NCBI RefSeq assembly: GCF_000721235.1
Contig: NZ_JOFH01000025.1
Span: 1-64,000 of the forward strand
Origin: Streptomyces olivaceus
GTDB lineage: Bacteria; Actinomycetota; Actinomycetes; Streptomycetales; Streptomycetaceae
Length of the DNA stretch: 64,000 nucleotides
Direction: 5' to 3'
The notes beneath the pieces were generated by a model. The model worked only from the letters and a program-made list of their open reading frames with translations. It had not been told where the DNA came from and did not search any database. Positions 23,879 through 34,069 of this stretch are shown here, piece by piece. The translations under genes were made by a program, and so were the position numbers. Position 1 is the first letter of the stretch; each line of letters opens with the position of its first letter.

Positions 23879-26773
23879 ATGAGCGAGACGAACCCCGCGG
23901 CGACCGCCCCCGTGACGGCGGACGCCGCGCCGCACCGCTACACGGCCGCCATGGCCGCCGAGATCGAGGCACGCTGGCAGGACTTCTGGGACGCCGAGGG
24001 GACGTACGCGGCGCCGAACCCCAAGGGCGACCTGGCGGGCGACCCGGAGCTGGTCGCCCGGCCCAAGAAGTTCATCATGGACATGTTCCCGTACCCCTCC
24101 GGTGCGGGCCTGCACGTCGGCCACCCCCTGGGGTACATCGCCACCGACGTCTTCGCCCGATTCCAGCGGATGACCGGCCACAACGTCCTGCACACCCTGG
24201 GCTTCGACGCCTTCGGCCTGCCCGCCGAGCAGTACGCCGTGCAGACCGGCACGCACCCGCGCGCGTCGACCGAGGCCAACATGAAGAACATGGTCAGCCA
24301 GCTGCGCCGGCTGGGCCTGGGCCACGACAAGCGCCGGTCGTTCGCCACGATCGACCCCGAGTACTACAAGTGGACCCAGTGGATCTTCCTGCAGATCTTC
24401 AACTCCTGGTACGACGACGAGGCGAAGCGGGCCCGCCCGATCAGTGAGCTGGTCGCGCAGTTCGACTCCGGCGAGCGTGCGGTCCCCGGCGGCGGCACCT
24501 GGAGCGCGCTGACCGAGGCCGAGCGCGCCGACCTGCTGGGCGAGTACCGCCTGGCCTACGCCTCCGACGCGCCCGTCAACTGGTGCCCCGGCCTGGGCAC
24601 CGTGCTGGCCAACGAGGAGGTCACCGCCGACGGCCGCTCCGAGCGCGGCAACTTCCCCGTCTTCAAGTCCAAGCTGCGCCAGTGGAACATGCGCATCACG
24701 GCCTACGCCGACCGGCTGCTGGACGACCTGGACCAGCTGGACTGGCCCGAGGCGATCAAGCTGCAGCAGCGCAACTGGATCGGCCGCTCCGAGGGCGCCC
24801 GCGTCGACTTCCCCGTCGACGGCGAGCGCATCACGGTCTTCACCACCCGCCCCGACACCCTGTTCGGCGCGACCTACATGGTGCTGGCGCCCGAGCACCC
24901 GCTGGTCGAGAAGTTCACCCCGGCCGCCTGGCCCGAGGGCACCCGCGACGCGTGGACCGGCGGCCACGCCACGCCGACCGAGGCCGTCGCCGCGTACCGC
25001 GCGCAGGCCGCCTCGAAGTCCGACGTCGAGCGGCAGGCCGAGGCCAAGGACAAGACCGGCGTCTTCATCGGCGCGTACGCCACCAACCCGGTCAACGGCG
25101 AGCAGGTCCCCGTCTTCGTCGCCGACTACGTGCTGATGGGCTACGGCACCGGCGCGATCATGGCCGTCCCGGCGGGCGACCAGCGCGACTTCGAGTTCGC
25201 CCGCGCCTTCGAGCTGCCGATCCGCTGCATCGTCGAGCCGACCGACGGCCGCGGCACCGACCCCTCGACGTGGGAGAGCGCCTTCGCCTCCTACGACGCC
25301 AAGATCATGAACTCCTCCAGCGACGAGGTCTCGCTGGACGGCCTGGGCGTCGTCGAGGCCAAGGAGCGCATCACCGAGTGGCTGGAGCGCACCGGCGCCG
25401 GTGCGGGCACCGTCAACTTCCGCCTGCGCGACTGGCTGTTCAGCCGCCAGCGCTACTGGGGCGAGCCCTTCCCGATCGTCTACGACGAGGACGGCATCGC
25501 CCACCCCCTGCCCGCGTCGATGCTGCCGCTGGAGCTGCCCGAGGTCGAGGACTACTCCCCGCGCACCTTCGACCCCGACGACGCCGACACCAAGCCCGAG
25601 ACCCCGCTGTCCCGCAACGAGGACTGGGTGCACGTCACCCTGGACCTGGGCGACGGCCGAGGCCCGCGCAGGTACCGCCGCGAGACCAACACCATGCCCA
25701 ACTGGGCCGGCTCCTGCTGGTACGAGCTGCGCTACCTGGACCCGCACAACAGCGAGCAGCTGGTCGACCCCGAGATCGAGCAGTACTGGATGGGCCCGCG
25801 CGAGGGCCTGCCGCACGGCGGCGTCGACCTGTACGTCGGCGGCGCCGAACACGCTGTACTGCACCTGCTGTACGCGCGCTTCTGGTCCAAGGTCCTGTTC
25901 GACCTGGGGCACGTCTCCTCCGCCGAGCCGTTCCACAAGCTGTTCAACCAGGGCATGATCCAGGCCTACGTCTACCGCGACAGCCGCGGCATCGCGGTGC
26001 CGGCCGCCGAGGTCGAGGAGCGCGACGGCGCCTACTTCCACCAGGGCGAGAAGGTCTCCCGGCTGCTGGGCAAGATGGGCAAGTCCCTGAAGAACGCGGT
26101 CACCCCCGACGAGATCTGCGCCGAGTACGGCGCCGACACGCTGCGCCTGTACGAGATGGCGATGGGCCCCCTGGACGTCTCCCGGCCGTGGGACACCCGC
26201 GCGGTGGTCGGCCAGTTCCGGCTGCTGCAGCGGCTGTGGCGCAACGTCGTCGACGAGGACACCGGCCGGCTGTCGGTGGCGGACGTCGCGGAGACCGACG
26301 TGGACGCCGACACCCTGCGGGCCCTGCACAAGGCCATCGACGGCGTACGGCAGGACCTGGAGGGCATGCGGTTCAACACCGCCATCGCCAAGGTCACCGA
26401 GCTGAACAACCACCTGACCAAGGTCGGCGGCCCGGTGCCGCGCCCGGTCGCCGAGCGCCTGGTGCTGCTGGTCGCGCCGCTGGCCCCGCACGTCGCCGAG
26501 GAGCTGTGGCGCAAGCTGGGGCACACCTCCTCGGTCGTCCACGAGGACTTCCCGGTCGCCGACCCGGCCTACGTCGTCGACGAGACCGTGACCTGCGTCG
26601 TGCAGATCAAGGGCAAGGTCAAGGCGCGGCTGGAGGTCTCCCCGTCCGTCTCCGAGGAGGACCTGGAGAAGGCGGCGCTGGCCGACGAGAAGGTCGTGGC
26701 CGCGCTGGGCGGGGCCGGCATCCGCAAGGTGATCGTGCGGGCGCCGAAGCTGGTGAACATCGTCCCGGCTTAG
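23879..26773 (+). CDS. leuS: Leucyl-tRNA synthetase
   Basis: Class I synthetase charging tRNA-Leu, 964 residues. The HIGH-type motif is [12 protein letters not shown] (HVGH at 79-82) and the KMSKS-type motif is KMGKS (about 732-736). The CP1 editing region is present ([40 protein letters not shown]). ATG 23879 is preceded by TTGAGGATC; a TTG at 23846 is an unlikely longer start. Expression should be controlled by the leucine-rich leader peptide and terminator just upstream. The length is normal for actinobacterial LeuRS. Confidence 0.97.
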   Translation: MSETNPAATAPVTADAAPHRYTAAMAAEIEARWQDFWDAEGTYAAPNPKGDLAGDPELVARPKKFIMDMFPYPSGAGLHVGHPLGYIATDVFARFQRMTGHNVLHTLGFDAFGLPAEQYAVQTGTHPRASTEANMKNMVSQLRRLGLGHDKRRSFATIDPEYYKWTQWIFLQIFNSWYDDEAKRARPISELVAQFDSGERAVPGGGTWSALTEAERADLLGEYRLAYASDAPVNWCPGLGTVLANEEVTADGRSERGNFPVFKSKLRQWNMRITAYADRLLDDLDQLDWPEAIKLQQRNWIGRSEGARVDFPVDGERITVFTTRPDTLFGATYMVLAPEHPLVEKFTPAAWPEGTRDAWTGGHATPTEAVAAYRAQAASKSDVERQAEAKDKTGVFIGAYATNPVNGEQVPVFVADYVLMGYGTGAIMAVPAGDQRDFEFARAFELPIRCIVEPTDGRGTDPSTWESAFASYDAKIMNSSSDEVSLDGLGVVEAKERITEWLERTGAGAGTVNFRLRDWLFSRQRYWGEPFPIVYDEDGIAHPLPASMLPLELPEVEDYSPRTFDPDDADTKPETPLSRNEDWVHVTLDLGDGRGPRRYRRETNTMPNWAGSCWYELRYLDPHNSEQLVDPEIEQYWMGPREGLPHGGVDLYVGGAEHAVLHLLYARFWSKVLFDLGHVSSAEPFHKLFNQGMIQAYVYRDSRGIAVPAAEVEERDGAYFHQGEKVSRLLGKMGKSLKNAVTPDEICAEYGADTLRLYEMAMGPLDVSRPWDTRAVVGQFRLLQRLWRNVVDEDTGRLSVADVAETDVDADTLRALHKAIDGVRQDLEGMRFNTAIAKVTELNNHLTKVGGPVPRPVAERLVLLVAPLAPHVAEELWRKLGHTSSVVHEDFPVADPAYVVDETVTCVVQIKGKVKARLEVSPSVSEEDLEKAALADEKVVAALGGAGIRKVIVRAPKLVNIVPA

Positions 26774-27012
26774 GCGGGCTCGGGGCGTGCGGGCTCCGGG
26801 GCGGTTCCGGGGGCCCCGTCCCGGGTGCGGGGACCCGGGTGTCCCCTGCGCGCCTCGGGGTGTCCCCTACGGGGAGGCTCGGGGCTCGGTGCGGGCAGGT
26901 TCGGGGTTCCGCCGGAACCCTGGGCCTGCCCGTTGCGTTTACCGTGGAGAAGCGGCGCGGACGGCGCCGCGGACCGGTGGTGCGCGGGCCGGGCGTCCGG
27001 AGGAGGAGCATC

Positions 27013-27843
27013 GTGGAAACAGCACTCACAGTCTTCGCCCTGCTCTTCCTGCTCGCCGTCGTGCTGGGTGTCTACGCCACGGTCAAGGCCGTCGGCGCCG
27101 CCAAGCGCACCGTCGACCGAGGCATCACCCAGGCCCGCCGCACGGTCGAGGACCACACCCTGCGGGCCCGTTCCTTCGTCCAGGTGGGCCCGGCGGCGGA
27201 GCTGGCACAGCTGCGGCTGTCGCTGCGCACGTCCATGCGGTCCACGCAGGACGCGCTCCACGCGCGCGTGGCCGAGGACGCGTCCCTCAAGGAGGCCCTC
27301 GGCCTCTTCGAGCGGCTCAGCGCGCACGGCTTCGAACTGGACGGCGAGCTGCGGCGGCTGGAGTCCGAACCGGACCGCGCCACGCTCGCCGAGCGCCTCC
27401 CCGCGCTGCGCGAGCGCACCGAGCGCATCACCCGGTCGGCGGAGGGCCTGCGCTGGGCGGCCCGTGACCGGGCCCGCCACTTCGCGGACGACGACCTGGA
27501 CTCGCTGAGCGCCCAGATCGACGTCGAGACCGGCGCCCTGCGGCACTGGACGGAGACGCAGCCCGGTGCCGCGCCGCCGCCCTGGCCCGAGGCCCCGGCG
27601 GCCGACGCCGCGGCCGCCCGGCAGAGTTGGCCCGAGCCTCCCGCCCACGAGCCGCCCCGGCAGCCGGAACCGTCTCAGGCGCCGTATCCGCACCCGTATG
27701 CGGAGCCGGGGCAGGGGCAGGTACAGGGACAAAGGCAGGAGCCGCGGTCGGAGCGGGGTCCCGGTCGCCCGGCCATCGACCCTCCCGGTCCCCGCCCCGT
27801 GTACCCCTGGCAGAAGAAGGCCCGCCCGGAGAGCACGACCTGA
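27013..27843 (+). CDS. Membrane-anchored coiled-coil protein of unknown function
   Basis: A 276-residue protein starting at GTG 27013 with GGAGGAG seven bases before. A single transmembrane helix lies right at the N-terminus (VETALTVFALLFLLAVVLGVY). It is followed by about 150 residues of charged, heptad-like helix (AAKRTVDRGITQARRTVED, LSLRTSMRSTQDALHARVAE, ERLPALRERTERITR), and a Pro/Gln-rich disordered tail from about 180. No enzyme motif is visible. It lies between leuS and a DegV gene. A structural or scaffolding role is possible but unproven. Confidence 0.75.
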   Translation: METALTVFALLFLLAVVLGVYATVKAVGAAKRTVDRGITQARRTVEDHTLRARSFVQVGPAAELAQLRLSLRTSMRSTQDALHARVAEDASLKEALGLFERLSAHGFELDGELRRLESEPDRATLAERLPALRERTERITRSAEGLRWAARDRARHFADDDLDSLSAQIDVETGALRHWTETQPGAAPPPWPEAPAADAAAARQSWPEPPAHEPPRQPEPSQAPYPHPYAEPGQGQVQGQRQEPRSERGPGRPAIDPPGPRPVYPWQKKARPESTT

Positions 27844-27958
27844 GCCGGGCGGCGCGTGACCGGGGCGGCACGTGACCCGGCCGGCGCGGCCGGACCCGGC
27901 ACGACCCGGGGAACGTCCGGTCGCCGGGGCCGGACTGCCGTACGGGCGCTACGCCAGG

Positions 27959-27964
27959 TAACCT
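27959..27964 (+). promoter_or_regulatory. -10 element of the DegV gene (leaderless type)
   Basis: TAACCT, seven bases before the ATG at 27972, no Shine-Dalgarno in between. Confidence 0.45.
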
Positions 27965-27971
27965 CCAGCTC

Positions 27972-28817
27972 ATGTCCCGCCATGTCGCTATCGTCACGGA
28001 TTCAACGGCCTACCTTCCGGCCAGGACGATGGAGCGGCACGGCATCACCGCGGTACCCCTGACCGTCGTCCTGGGCGACCGGGCGCTGGAAGAGGGCACC
28101 GAGATCTCGACCCGCTCCCTGGCCCAGGCCCTGCAGAAACGCCGCTCGGTCACCACCTCCCGCCCCGGCCCGGAGCTCTTCGCCGAGACCTACCGCAGGA
28201 TCGCCGAGTCCGGCGCCGAGGGCATCGTCTCGCTCCACCTCTCCGCCGAACTGTCCGGTACGCACGACGCGGCCGTCGTCGCGGCGCGTGACGCGGCGGT
28301 CCCGGTGCGCGTGGTGGACACCGGCATGATCGCCATGGCACTTGGCTTCTGCGCGCTCGCCGCGGCCGAGGCGGCGGAGGCGGGCGCCACGGTGGACGAA
28401 GCGGTCGCGGCGGCCGAGAAGCGCGCCGCGGGCACCTCCGCCTACTTCTACGTCGACACCCTCGACTACCTGCGCCGCGGCGGCCGGATCGGTGCGGCCC
28501 AGGCCCTGTTCGGCTCCGCGCTCGCCGTGAAGCCGCTGCTGCAGCTGCAGGACGGCCGCATCGAACCCCTGGAGAAGGTCAGGACGGCGTCCAGGGCCAT
28601 CGCCCGGCTGGAGGAGATCGGCGCCGACCGGGCGGGCAGCGCGCCCGTCGACATCGCGGTCCATCATCTCGCCGCCCCCGACCGGGCGTCGGCCCTCGCC
28701 GACCGCCTGCGGGACCGGGTGCCCGGACTGGCCGACCTGCATGTGAGCGAGGTCGGCGCGGTGATCGGGGCGCACACGGGGCCGGGGCTGCTGGGGGTCG
28801 TGGTCTCGCCGCGATGA
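27972..28817 (+). CDS. DegV family fatty-acid-binding protein
   Basis: A 281-residue DegV/FakB-type protein. VAIVTDSTAYLP (about 4-15), the TSRPGPELFAETY loop, SLHLSAELSGTHDAAV (about 78-93) and VVDTGMIAMALGF are the family blocks around the acyl-binding tunnel. FakB proteins present fatty acids to a FakA kinase; no fakA is in this window, so here it may carry lipids for another partner. ATG 27972 is the family start. Confidence 0.92.
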   Translation: MSRHVAIVTDSTAYLPARTMERHGITAVPLTVVLGDRALEEGTEISTRSLAQALQKRRSVTTSRPGPELFAETYRRIAESGAEGIVSLHLSAELSGTHDAAVVAARDAAVPVRVVDTGMIAMALGFCALAAAEAAEAGATVDEAVAAAEKRAAGTSAYFYVDTLDYLRRGGRIGAAQALFGSALAVKPLLQLQDGRIEPLEKVRTASRAIARLEEIGADRAGSAPVDIAVHHLAAPDRASALADRLRDRVPGLADLHVSEVGAVIGAHTGPGLLGVVVSPR

Positions 28818-28935
28818 CGAACCGAAGCACGCCGTGTCACCCCTGAGAGGGACGGAGTTTTCCACAACTCGCGGGTAGTCCCCGGAAATCGAGCATGATC
28901 ATCGCGATTGTGCCCGGCTGCCCGATCCTCGTCGC

Positions 28936-30039
28936 ATGGCTCTTCGACCAGGCACCCGCACCCGCACAGCGTCCGCGACCAGCGGCCCCGGCCGCGCCCC
29001 GGGCGGCGACGGCCGTCTGCGCCACGGCCGCTCCCACCCGCACCGCCGGGCCAGGCACGGCCGCCGGCAGGCTCCCCCGGAGGACCTGCGGAGAAGGGCG
29101 GAGGCACTCTTCGCCGACCGCCCCGGCCTCGCGGAACCCGCCGAACCCGCCGCTCGACCCGCCGCACCTCCCGGTTTTCCCGGCTCCCTCGGAGATGCCG
29201 GAGACAACGGCTGGCAGGGCGAGTCGGGCAAGGGACCGCCGCGGCTTGCCCCAGACGCCGGGATGGCCGAAGCGACCTGGCGGCAGCGGGCCGGGCAGGC
29301 GCTGCGGGAGCGGATGCCGGTGTGGCTGCAGACGCGCTGCGGGCTGGAACGGCGCAGCGTGGCCGCGCTCACCGCCCTGCTCGTCGTCGCCGCGGTCTTC
29401 GCGGTCCAGCACTTCTGGTCCGGCCGCACCCAGTCCGTGGCGGCGCCCGAGGTGGTGCGGGAGGCGGCGGCATACGGAGCGAAGGAGGCGGGGCCGACGA
29501 CCGGGGGCGCGGCCCCGACCGGCGCCCCCGCCGATGCGGCCACCGCCACCGCCACGACCACGGCCTCGGCGGGGGCCGAGATCGTGGTGGACATCGGCGG
29601 CAAGGTCCGCAAGCCCGGCGTCCACAGCCTCCCGGCCGGTTCGCGGGTGGCCGACGCCCTGCGCGCCGCAGGGGGCGTACGGCCCGGCACGAAGACCGAC
29701 GGGCTGAACCGGGCCCGCTTCCTGGTGGACGGCGAGCAGGTGATCGTCGGAGCGTCCCCGCCGCCAGGAGCGGGAACCACGGCAGGCGGCTCGGCCGGAT
29801 CACCTGGATCTCCGGGGTCGGCCGGGGCCGGGGGAGCGGCGCCGGCGGCCCCGGTCTCCCTCAACACCGCCACCGCGGACCAACTCGAAACCCTCCCGGG
29901 CGTCGGCCCGGTCCTCGCCCAGCACATCATCGACTACCGCACCCAGCACGGCGGTTTCCGCTCGGTGGACGAACTGCGCGAGGTCAACGGAATCGGCGAA
30001 CGCCGCTTCGCCGACCTGCGTGACCTCGTACGGCCATGA
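28936..30039 (+). CDS. comEA: ComEA-like DNA-binding protein
   Basis: A 367-residue membrane-anchored DNA receptor. After a long basic, disordered N-terminus comes one transmembrane helix (about 143-160, AALTALLVVAAVFAVQHF), then an SLBB domain (about 215-275, IVVDIGGKVRKPGVHSLPAG) and a C-terminal helix-hairpin-helix domain (VSLNTATADQLETLPGVGPV, VNGIGERRFADLRDLV) that binds DNA non-specifically. The stop overlaps the comEC start (ATGA). In naturally competent bacteria ComEA hands DNA to ComEC; whether the pair imports DNA in Streptomyces is not established. The first 100 residues may be mis-assigned if the true start is internal. Confidence 0.88.
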   Translation: MALRPGTRTRTASATSGPGRAPGGDGRLRHGRSHPHRRARHGRRQAPPEDLRRRAEALFADRPGLAEPAEPAARPAAPPGFPGSLGDAGDNGWQGESGKGPPRLAPDAGMAEATWRQRAGQALRERMPVWLQTRCGLERRSVAALTALLVVAAVFAVQHFWSGRTQSVAAPEVVREAAAYGAKEAGPTTGGAAPTGAPADAATATATTTASAGAEIVVDIGGKVRKPGVHSLPAGSRVADALRAAGGVRPGTKTDGLNRARFLVDGEQVIVGASPPPGAGTTAGGSAGSPGSPGSAGAGGAAPAAPVSLNTATADQLETLPGVGPVLAQHIIDYRTQHGGFRSVDELREVNGIGERRFADLRDLVRP

Positions 30040-32717
30040 GCACGGAGGCGGGAACGGACGCGGGAACGGACGCGGGAACGGATGTCGGCCGGCCGGGCGG
30101 GCCGGGGGCGGCAGGCGCGCCGGACGCCACCGCCGGACGGGCGCCGTCCACGCGGGCCCCCGTGCACGCGGCCTCCGGGCACCGGCTGGGCGCGGCCCAT
30201 CCGCGCCAGGAGGGCCCCGCCGACCTGCGCCTGGTGCCGCCCGCGCTCGCGGCCTGGGCGGTGGCGGCCCTGGTACTGGACGCGCCGGCCAACTGGGCGG
30301 TGGGAGTGGCGGCCTGCAGCCTCCTCCTGGCCGGGGCCCTGCTCCTGAGGCCGGTGCGGGACCGGAGGCGGGGGCAGAGGCGGGGGCGGTCGCGCGGAGG
30401 TCGCCACGCCGCACTCGCCGCTCTGCTCCTCTGCGTCGCGGCGTCCACGGCCTCGGCCGCGCTGCACGGCGCGGACCTGCGCAGGGGCCCGGTGCCGACG
30501 CTGGCCCGGCAGTTCGCCACCGTCACCGCCGAGGTGGAGGTCACCGCCGACCCCCGCCTGACCCGGCCCCGTGTCCGGGGCAACCGCGCCGTGCCGCCCA
30601 CGGTGCTGATCGAGGCGGACGTGCGCCGGGTGACGGAGACGGGAGGGGCGACCGCTGTCACCCGGACACCGGTGCTGCTCCTCGTGGACGTCGGCGGGGA
30701 AACCGGGAACCGCGCCCCCGACAAGCCGCCGAAGGACTCACGAGCGCCCAGCACGGGACCCGGCACCTCCCGCTGGCTGGGCCTGCTGCCCACCACACGG
30801 CTCCGCGTCACCGCCCGGGCGGCACCCCCGCGGCAGCGCGGGGACCGTATCGCCGCGGTGCTGCGCGTACGGGTCGACCGACGGCCACCGGACGTGGTGG
30901 CGGAGCCGTCGGCGACGCAACGCCTGGCGGGGCGGTTGCGGGCCGGCCTGCGCGAGGCGACCGAGGACCTGCCCGCGGACGCGCGGGCGCTGCTGCCGGG
31001 CCTGGTCGTCGGCGACACCTCACGCGTGACGCCGGAACTGGAGGAGGCGTTCAAGGAGACCGACCTGACACACACGCTCGCCGTCAGCGGAGCCAACTTC
31101 ACGATCGTGCTCGCGCTGCTCCTCGGCCCGCCCGGTCTGGCCCAGCGCAGCGAACGCCGCGGTCTGGCACCCCGCCTCGGCCTGCACCTGCGTACGACCG
31201 CGTTGCTCGGCGGGCTGCTCGCCCTGGCCTTCGTCGTCGTCTGCCGTCCCGACCCGAGCGTGCTCCGGGCGGCGGCCTGCGGCTCCGTCGCGCTGCTCGC
31301 CCTGGCCACCGGACGCCGCAGGTCGCTCCTCCCGGCGCTGGCGACGGCGGTCCTGCTCCTGGTGCTCTACGACCCCTGGCTGTCCCGGAGTTACGGCTTC
31401 CTGCTCTCCGTACTGGCCACCGGAGCGCTGCTCACGCTCGCCCCGCGGTGGAGCGCGGCGTTGCGGCGGCGCCGGGTGCCGCCCCGGCTCGCGGAGGCGC
31501 TGGCCGCCGCGGGTGCCGCGCAGGCGCTGTGCGCGCCGGTCGTCGTCGTGCTGTCGGAGCGGGTCAGCCTGGTGGGCGTGCCGTGCAACCTGCTGGCGGA
31601 GTTAGCGGTGGCCCCGGCCACAGTGCTGGGCTTCGCGGCGCTGGCCACGGCACCGGTGCTGATGCCGCTGGCCAAGGCCCTGGCCTGGTGCGGTGGCTGG
31701 CCGGCCGGGTGGATCGCGGAGATCGCCCGCACCGGCGCCGCGCTGCCCGGCGCGGGAGTGGACTGGCCGGGCAGCTGGGCGGGGGCGGCGCTGCTCGCCC
31801 TCGTCACCGTCGGCGTGCTCCTGGTCGGGCGACGCCTGCTGCGGCACCCGTGGTGGTGCGGCGTCTGCGCACTGCTGCTCGTCCTCGTGGTGGTGCAGCC
31901 GCCGCCGCTGCCCCGGGTGATCAAGGGCTGGCCCCCGCAAGGCTGGCGGATGGTGATGTGCGACGTGGGCCAGGGCGACGCGCTGGTGCTCGCGGCGGGG
32001 GAGAACACGGGCGTGGTCGTGGACGCGGGCCCCGACCCGGCCCTGGTCGACCACTGCCTGCGCTCGCTCGGCATCACACGTGTCCCCCTGGTCCTGCTGA
32101 CCCACTTCCACGCCGACCATGTCGCGGGGCTGTCCGGGGTCTTGCGGGGCCGTTCGGTGGGCGCGATCGAGACGACGGCCCTGGCGGAGCCCGCGGACCA
32201 GGCCGATGCGGTCCGCAGACGGGCCGCGGCCCACGGGGTCCCCGTACGGCGGGCCGCCGCAGGGGAGCAGCGGCGTTCGGGCCCGCTCTCCTGGCAGGTG
32301 CTGTGGCCCCCACCGAGCCCCCCGACGACCGCGGCACCCGGCACGGAAGGCGGCCCCAACGACGCCAGCGTCACCCTCCTGGTCCGGACGGCGGGCCTGC
32401 GCCTGCTCCTGCTCGGCGATCTGGAACCCCCGGCGCAGCGGGCGCTGGCCCGTTCCCCGGCGGCCGCGGCGCTGCACGGCGTCGACGTCCTGAAGGTCGC
32501 CCACCACGGCTCCGCCCACCAGGACTTCGCCCTCATGCGGCACATCGCTCCCCGTCTGGCGCTCATCAGTTGCGGTGAGGACAACAGCTACGGACATCCG
32601 GCTCCCGACACGGTCGCGGCCCTGCGCGCCCAGGGAGCGACGGTGCTGCGCACGGACCGGGACGGGGCACTGGCGGTCGCGGGCACGGGAAGGGAGCTGC
32701 GGGTGGCCGGAGACTGA
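30036..32717 (+). CDS. comEC: ComEC/Rec2 family DNA channel protein
   Basis: An 893-residue integral membrane protein. A hydrophobic N-terminal pair of helices and an outer OB-like domain are followed by the competence domain (TLAVSGANFTIV, then many helices to about 600) and a C-terminal cytosolic metallo-beta-lactamase-like domain (MCDVGQGDALVL from about 643; LTHFHADHVAG near 690; LKVAHHGSAH; ISCGEDNSYGHP). This is the full ComEC layout, a channel for single-stranded DNA with a nuclease-like domain. The ATG overlaps the comEA stop. It is typical in length. Confidence 0.93.
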   Translation: MSTEAGTDAGTDAGTDVGRPGGPGAAGAPDATAGRAPSTRAPVHAASGHRLGAAHPRQEGPADLRLVPPALAAWAVAALVLDAPANWAVGVAACSLLLAGALLLRPVRDRRRGQRRGRSRGGRHAALAALLLCVAASTASAALHGADLRRGPVPTLARQFATVTAEVEVTADPRLTRPRVRGNRAVPPTVLIEADVRRVTETGGATAVTRTPVLLLVDVGGETGNRAPDKPPKDSRAPSTGPGTSRWLGLLPTTRLRVTARAAPPRQRGDRIAAVLRVRVDRRPPDVVAEPSATQRLAGRLRAGLREATEDLPADARALLPGLVVGDTSRVTPELEEAFKETDLTHTLAVSGANFTIVLALLLGPPGLAQRSERRGLAPRLGLHLRTTALLGGLLALAFVVVCRPDPSVLRAAACGSVALLALATGRRRSLLPALATAVLLLVLYDPWLSRSYGFLLSVLATGALLTLAPRWSAALRRRRVPPRLAEALAAAGAAQALCAPVVVVLSERVSLVGVPCNLLAELAVAPATVLGFAALATAPVLMPLAKALAWCGGWPAGWIAEIARTGAALPGAGVDWPGSWAGAALLALVTVGVLLVGRRLLRHPWWCGVCALLLVLVVVQPPPLPRVIKGWPPQGWRMVMCDVGQGDALVLAAGENTGVVVDAGPDPALVDHCLRSLGITRVPLVLLTHFHADHVAGLSGVLRGRSVGAIETTALAEPADQADAVRRRAAAHGVPVRRAAAGEQRRSGPLSWQVLWPPPSPPTTAAPGTEGGPNDASVTLLVRTAGLRLLLLGDLEPPAQRALARSPAAAALHGVDVLKVAHHGSAHQDFALMRHIAPRLALISCGEDNSYGHPAPDTVAALRAQGATVLRTDRDGALAVAGTGRELRVAGD

Positions 32718-33082
32718 GGCCGGTGTCCCGGCGCCGTAGGCGATCAGGCTCTCCGGGAGCGGCCCCGTGCGGGTGGGTGAGGGTGGGCCCTGTGCCGCGT
32801 CAGCTCAGCATCGTGGTCGCCTTCCGGAAGTGCCCTGACGGTGCCCCGACGTGCCCGACGTGCCCCGACGTGCTCCCGGGCGCTCCGACGCGTACCGGCC
32901 TGCTCGACCGTGAGAAATGCTGCCGGGTGCGGTGATACGGCATCACACGGGTCGCTCCCGTGTACTTCCAGCACATGCGACGGTTTCCCGCGATGTGGGC
33001 CCGTGTTGCCACGAAAGTCACATCGGTGATCGAATGTTATTCCGTCAACTACTTGTCGCATGTCGTGCAGAGGATGTCGCAG
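32718..33082. other. 365-bp gap upstream of the YceI-like gene
   Basis: No gene is supported. It contains a short repeat of GTGCCCCGAC units (about 32838-32875) and a perfect inverted repeat GTGAT-ACGGC-ATCAC at 32932-32946, a candidate operator for the downstream gene. The stretch 32985-33070 is less GC-rich and may contain the promoter. Confidence 0.4.
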
Positions 33083-33964
33083 ATGATCGGCCGCTTGCTG
33101 GGGAACAGAACGAAGCGGACGCAGCGGGCGGGTCCCCTGGCGGCGGTGCGGACCCCGCCGGACGCGGGGGTGCTGAGCTGCCGCGTCCTCGATCCCGTCA
33201 ACGCCCCCGTGACCCACGCGGAGTTCACGGTCAGCGACGCCATGGGGCGCAAGGTGGTCGGCGGCGGTACGGACCCCTTCGGGTCGTTCGTGGCGACGGT
33301 GCCCGCGGGGGAGTACCGGCTCGCCGTGTCCGCCGAGGGCTACACGCCGTACCGGACCTCCGCGACGGTCACCGAGGACGCGCTTGCCTCACTCGGCGAC
33401 GTGACGCTCCAGGTGGCCCAGCCGCCGGCGCTGCCCGCGTCGGGCGAGTGGGAGATCGAGCCGGCGCACTCCTCGATCGCGTTCACCGCGCGGCACATCG
33501 GGCTCGCCCGGATCCACGGCCGGTTCAACTCCTTCGCCGGCGCGGTGCGGATCGCCGACGACATGGAGCAGTCCGCCATGCACGTCGTGATCGGCGCGGC
33601 GTCGATCGACACCAACGTGCAGATGCGCGACGACCACCTGCGGTCCGCCGACTTCCTGGACGTGGAGCGGTTCCCGACCCTGGAGTTCTACAGCGACCGG
33701 TTCACGCACCGCGGCGGCAACCGGTGGGCCGTCACCGGGGCGCTGTCCCTGCACGGTGTGACGCGCACGGTCACGCTGGACGCCGAGTACCTCGGGCTCG
33801 GCAACGGCATGGAGGGCGAGACGCGGGCGGCCTGCCGCGCCACCACCGAACTCCACCGCGACGACTTCACGGTGAGCTGGCAGACGATGCTGGCCCGCGG
33901 CATCGCCGTCGTCGGCCCCAGCATCCGCATCGACCTCGACGTGCAGATCGTGCCCAAGGGCTGA
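33083..33964 (+). CDS. YceI-family protein with N-terminal carboxypeptidase-regulatory-like domain
   Basis: A 293-residue two-domain protein. Residues about 25-115 look like a transthyretin/CarboxypepD-regulatory-like beta sandwich (LSCRVLDPVNAPVTHAEFTV, GEYRLAVSAEGYTPY). Residues about 120-290 are a YceI lipocalin-like barrel (WEIEPAHSSIAFTARHIG, VHGRFNSFAG-type turn, FPTLEFYSD, LTLHGVTR-type strand), which binds polyisoprenoid or similar lipids. No signal peptide is evident, so it is probably cytosolic. Start chosen at ATG 33083 with AGAGG nine bases upstream; ATG 33074 is equally possible. Confidence 0.85.
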   Translation: MIGRLLGNRTKRTQRAGPLAAVRTPPDAGVLSCRVLDPVNAPVTHAEFTVSDAMGRKVVGGGTDPFGSFVATVPAGEYRLAVSAEGYTPYRTSATVTEDALASLGDVTLQVAQPPALPASGEWEIEPAHSSIAFTARHIGLARIHGRFNSFAGAVRIADDMEQSAMHVVIGAASIDTNVQMRDDHLRSADFLDVERFPTLEFYSDRFTHRGGNRWAVTGALSLHGVTRTVTLDAEYLGLGNGMEGETRAACRATTELHRDDFTVSWQTMLARGIAVVGPSIRIDLDVQIVPKG

Positions 33965-33984
33965 CCCGGCGCCCGGCCACCCTT

Positions 33985-34050
33985 CGGCCCGGCGCCCGGC
34001 GCCCGGCGCCCGGCGCCCGCCCACCGGCCCGTCGTCCGGCCCGTCGTCCG
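33985..34050. repeat. Short GC-rich tandem repeats
   Basis: Runs of the unit GGCGCCC (33985-34020) followed by two or three CCGTCGTCCGG-like units (about 34025-34050), between two genes. Confidence 0.6.
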
Positions 34051-34056
34051 GTGGCC

Positions 34057-34062
34057 GACAAT
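34057..34062 (+). promoter_or_regulatory. -10 element, leaderless type
   Basis: GACAAT, seven bases before the GTG at 34070. The same GACAAT-N7-start arrangement precedes hemW. Confidence 0.4.
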
Positions 34063-34069
34063 GGCGTCC

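Noticed and set aside
24583..27843. Plus-strand frame of 1086 codons running through leuS into the next gene
   Set aside because: It is out of frame with leuS for its first 2 kb; only its last 276 codons (from GTG 27013) are a gene.
28856..28868. DnaA box or origin of replication
   Set aside because: TTTTCCACA occurs once only and the surroundings carry no dnaA, dnaN or box cluster.
30020..32578. Plus-strand frame of 852 codons overlapping comEC
   Set aside because: Runs in a different frame over comEC with Arg/Gly/Pro/Ala composition only; comEC has all domains of its family.
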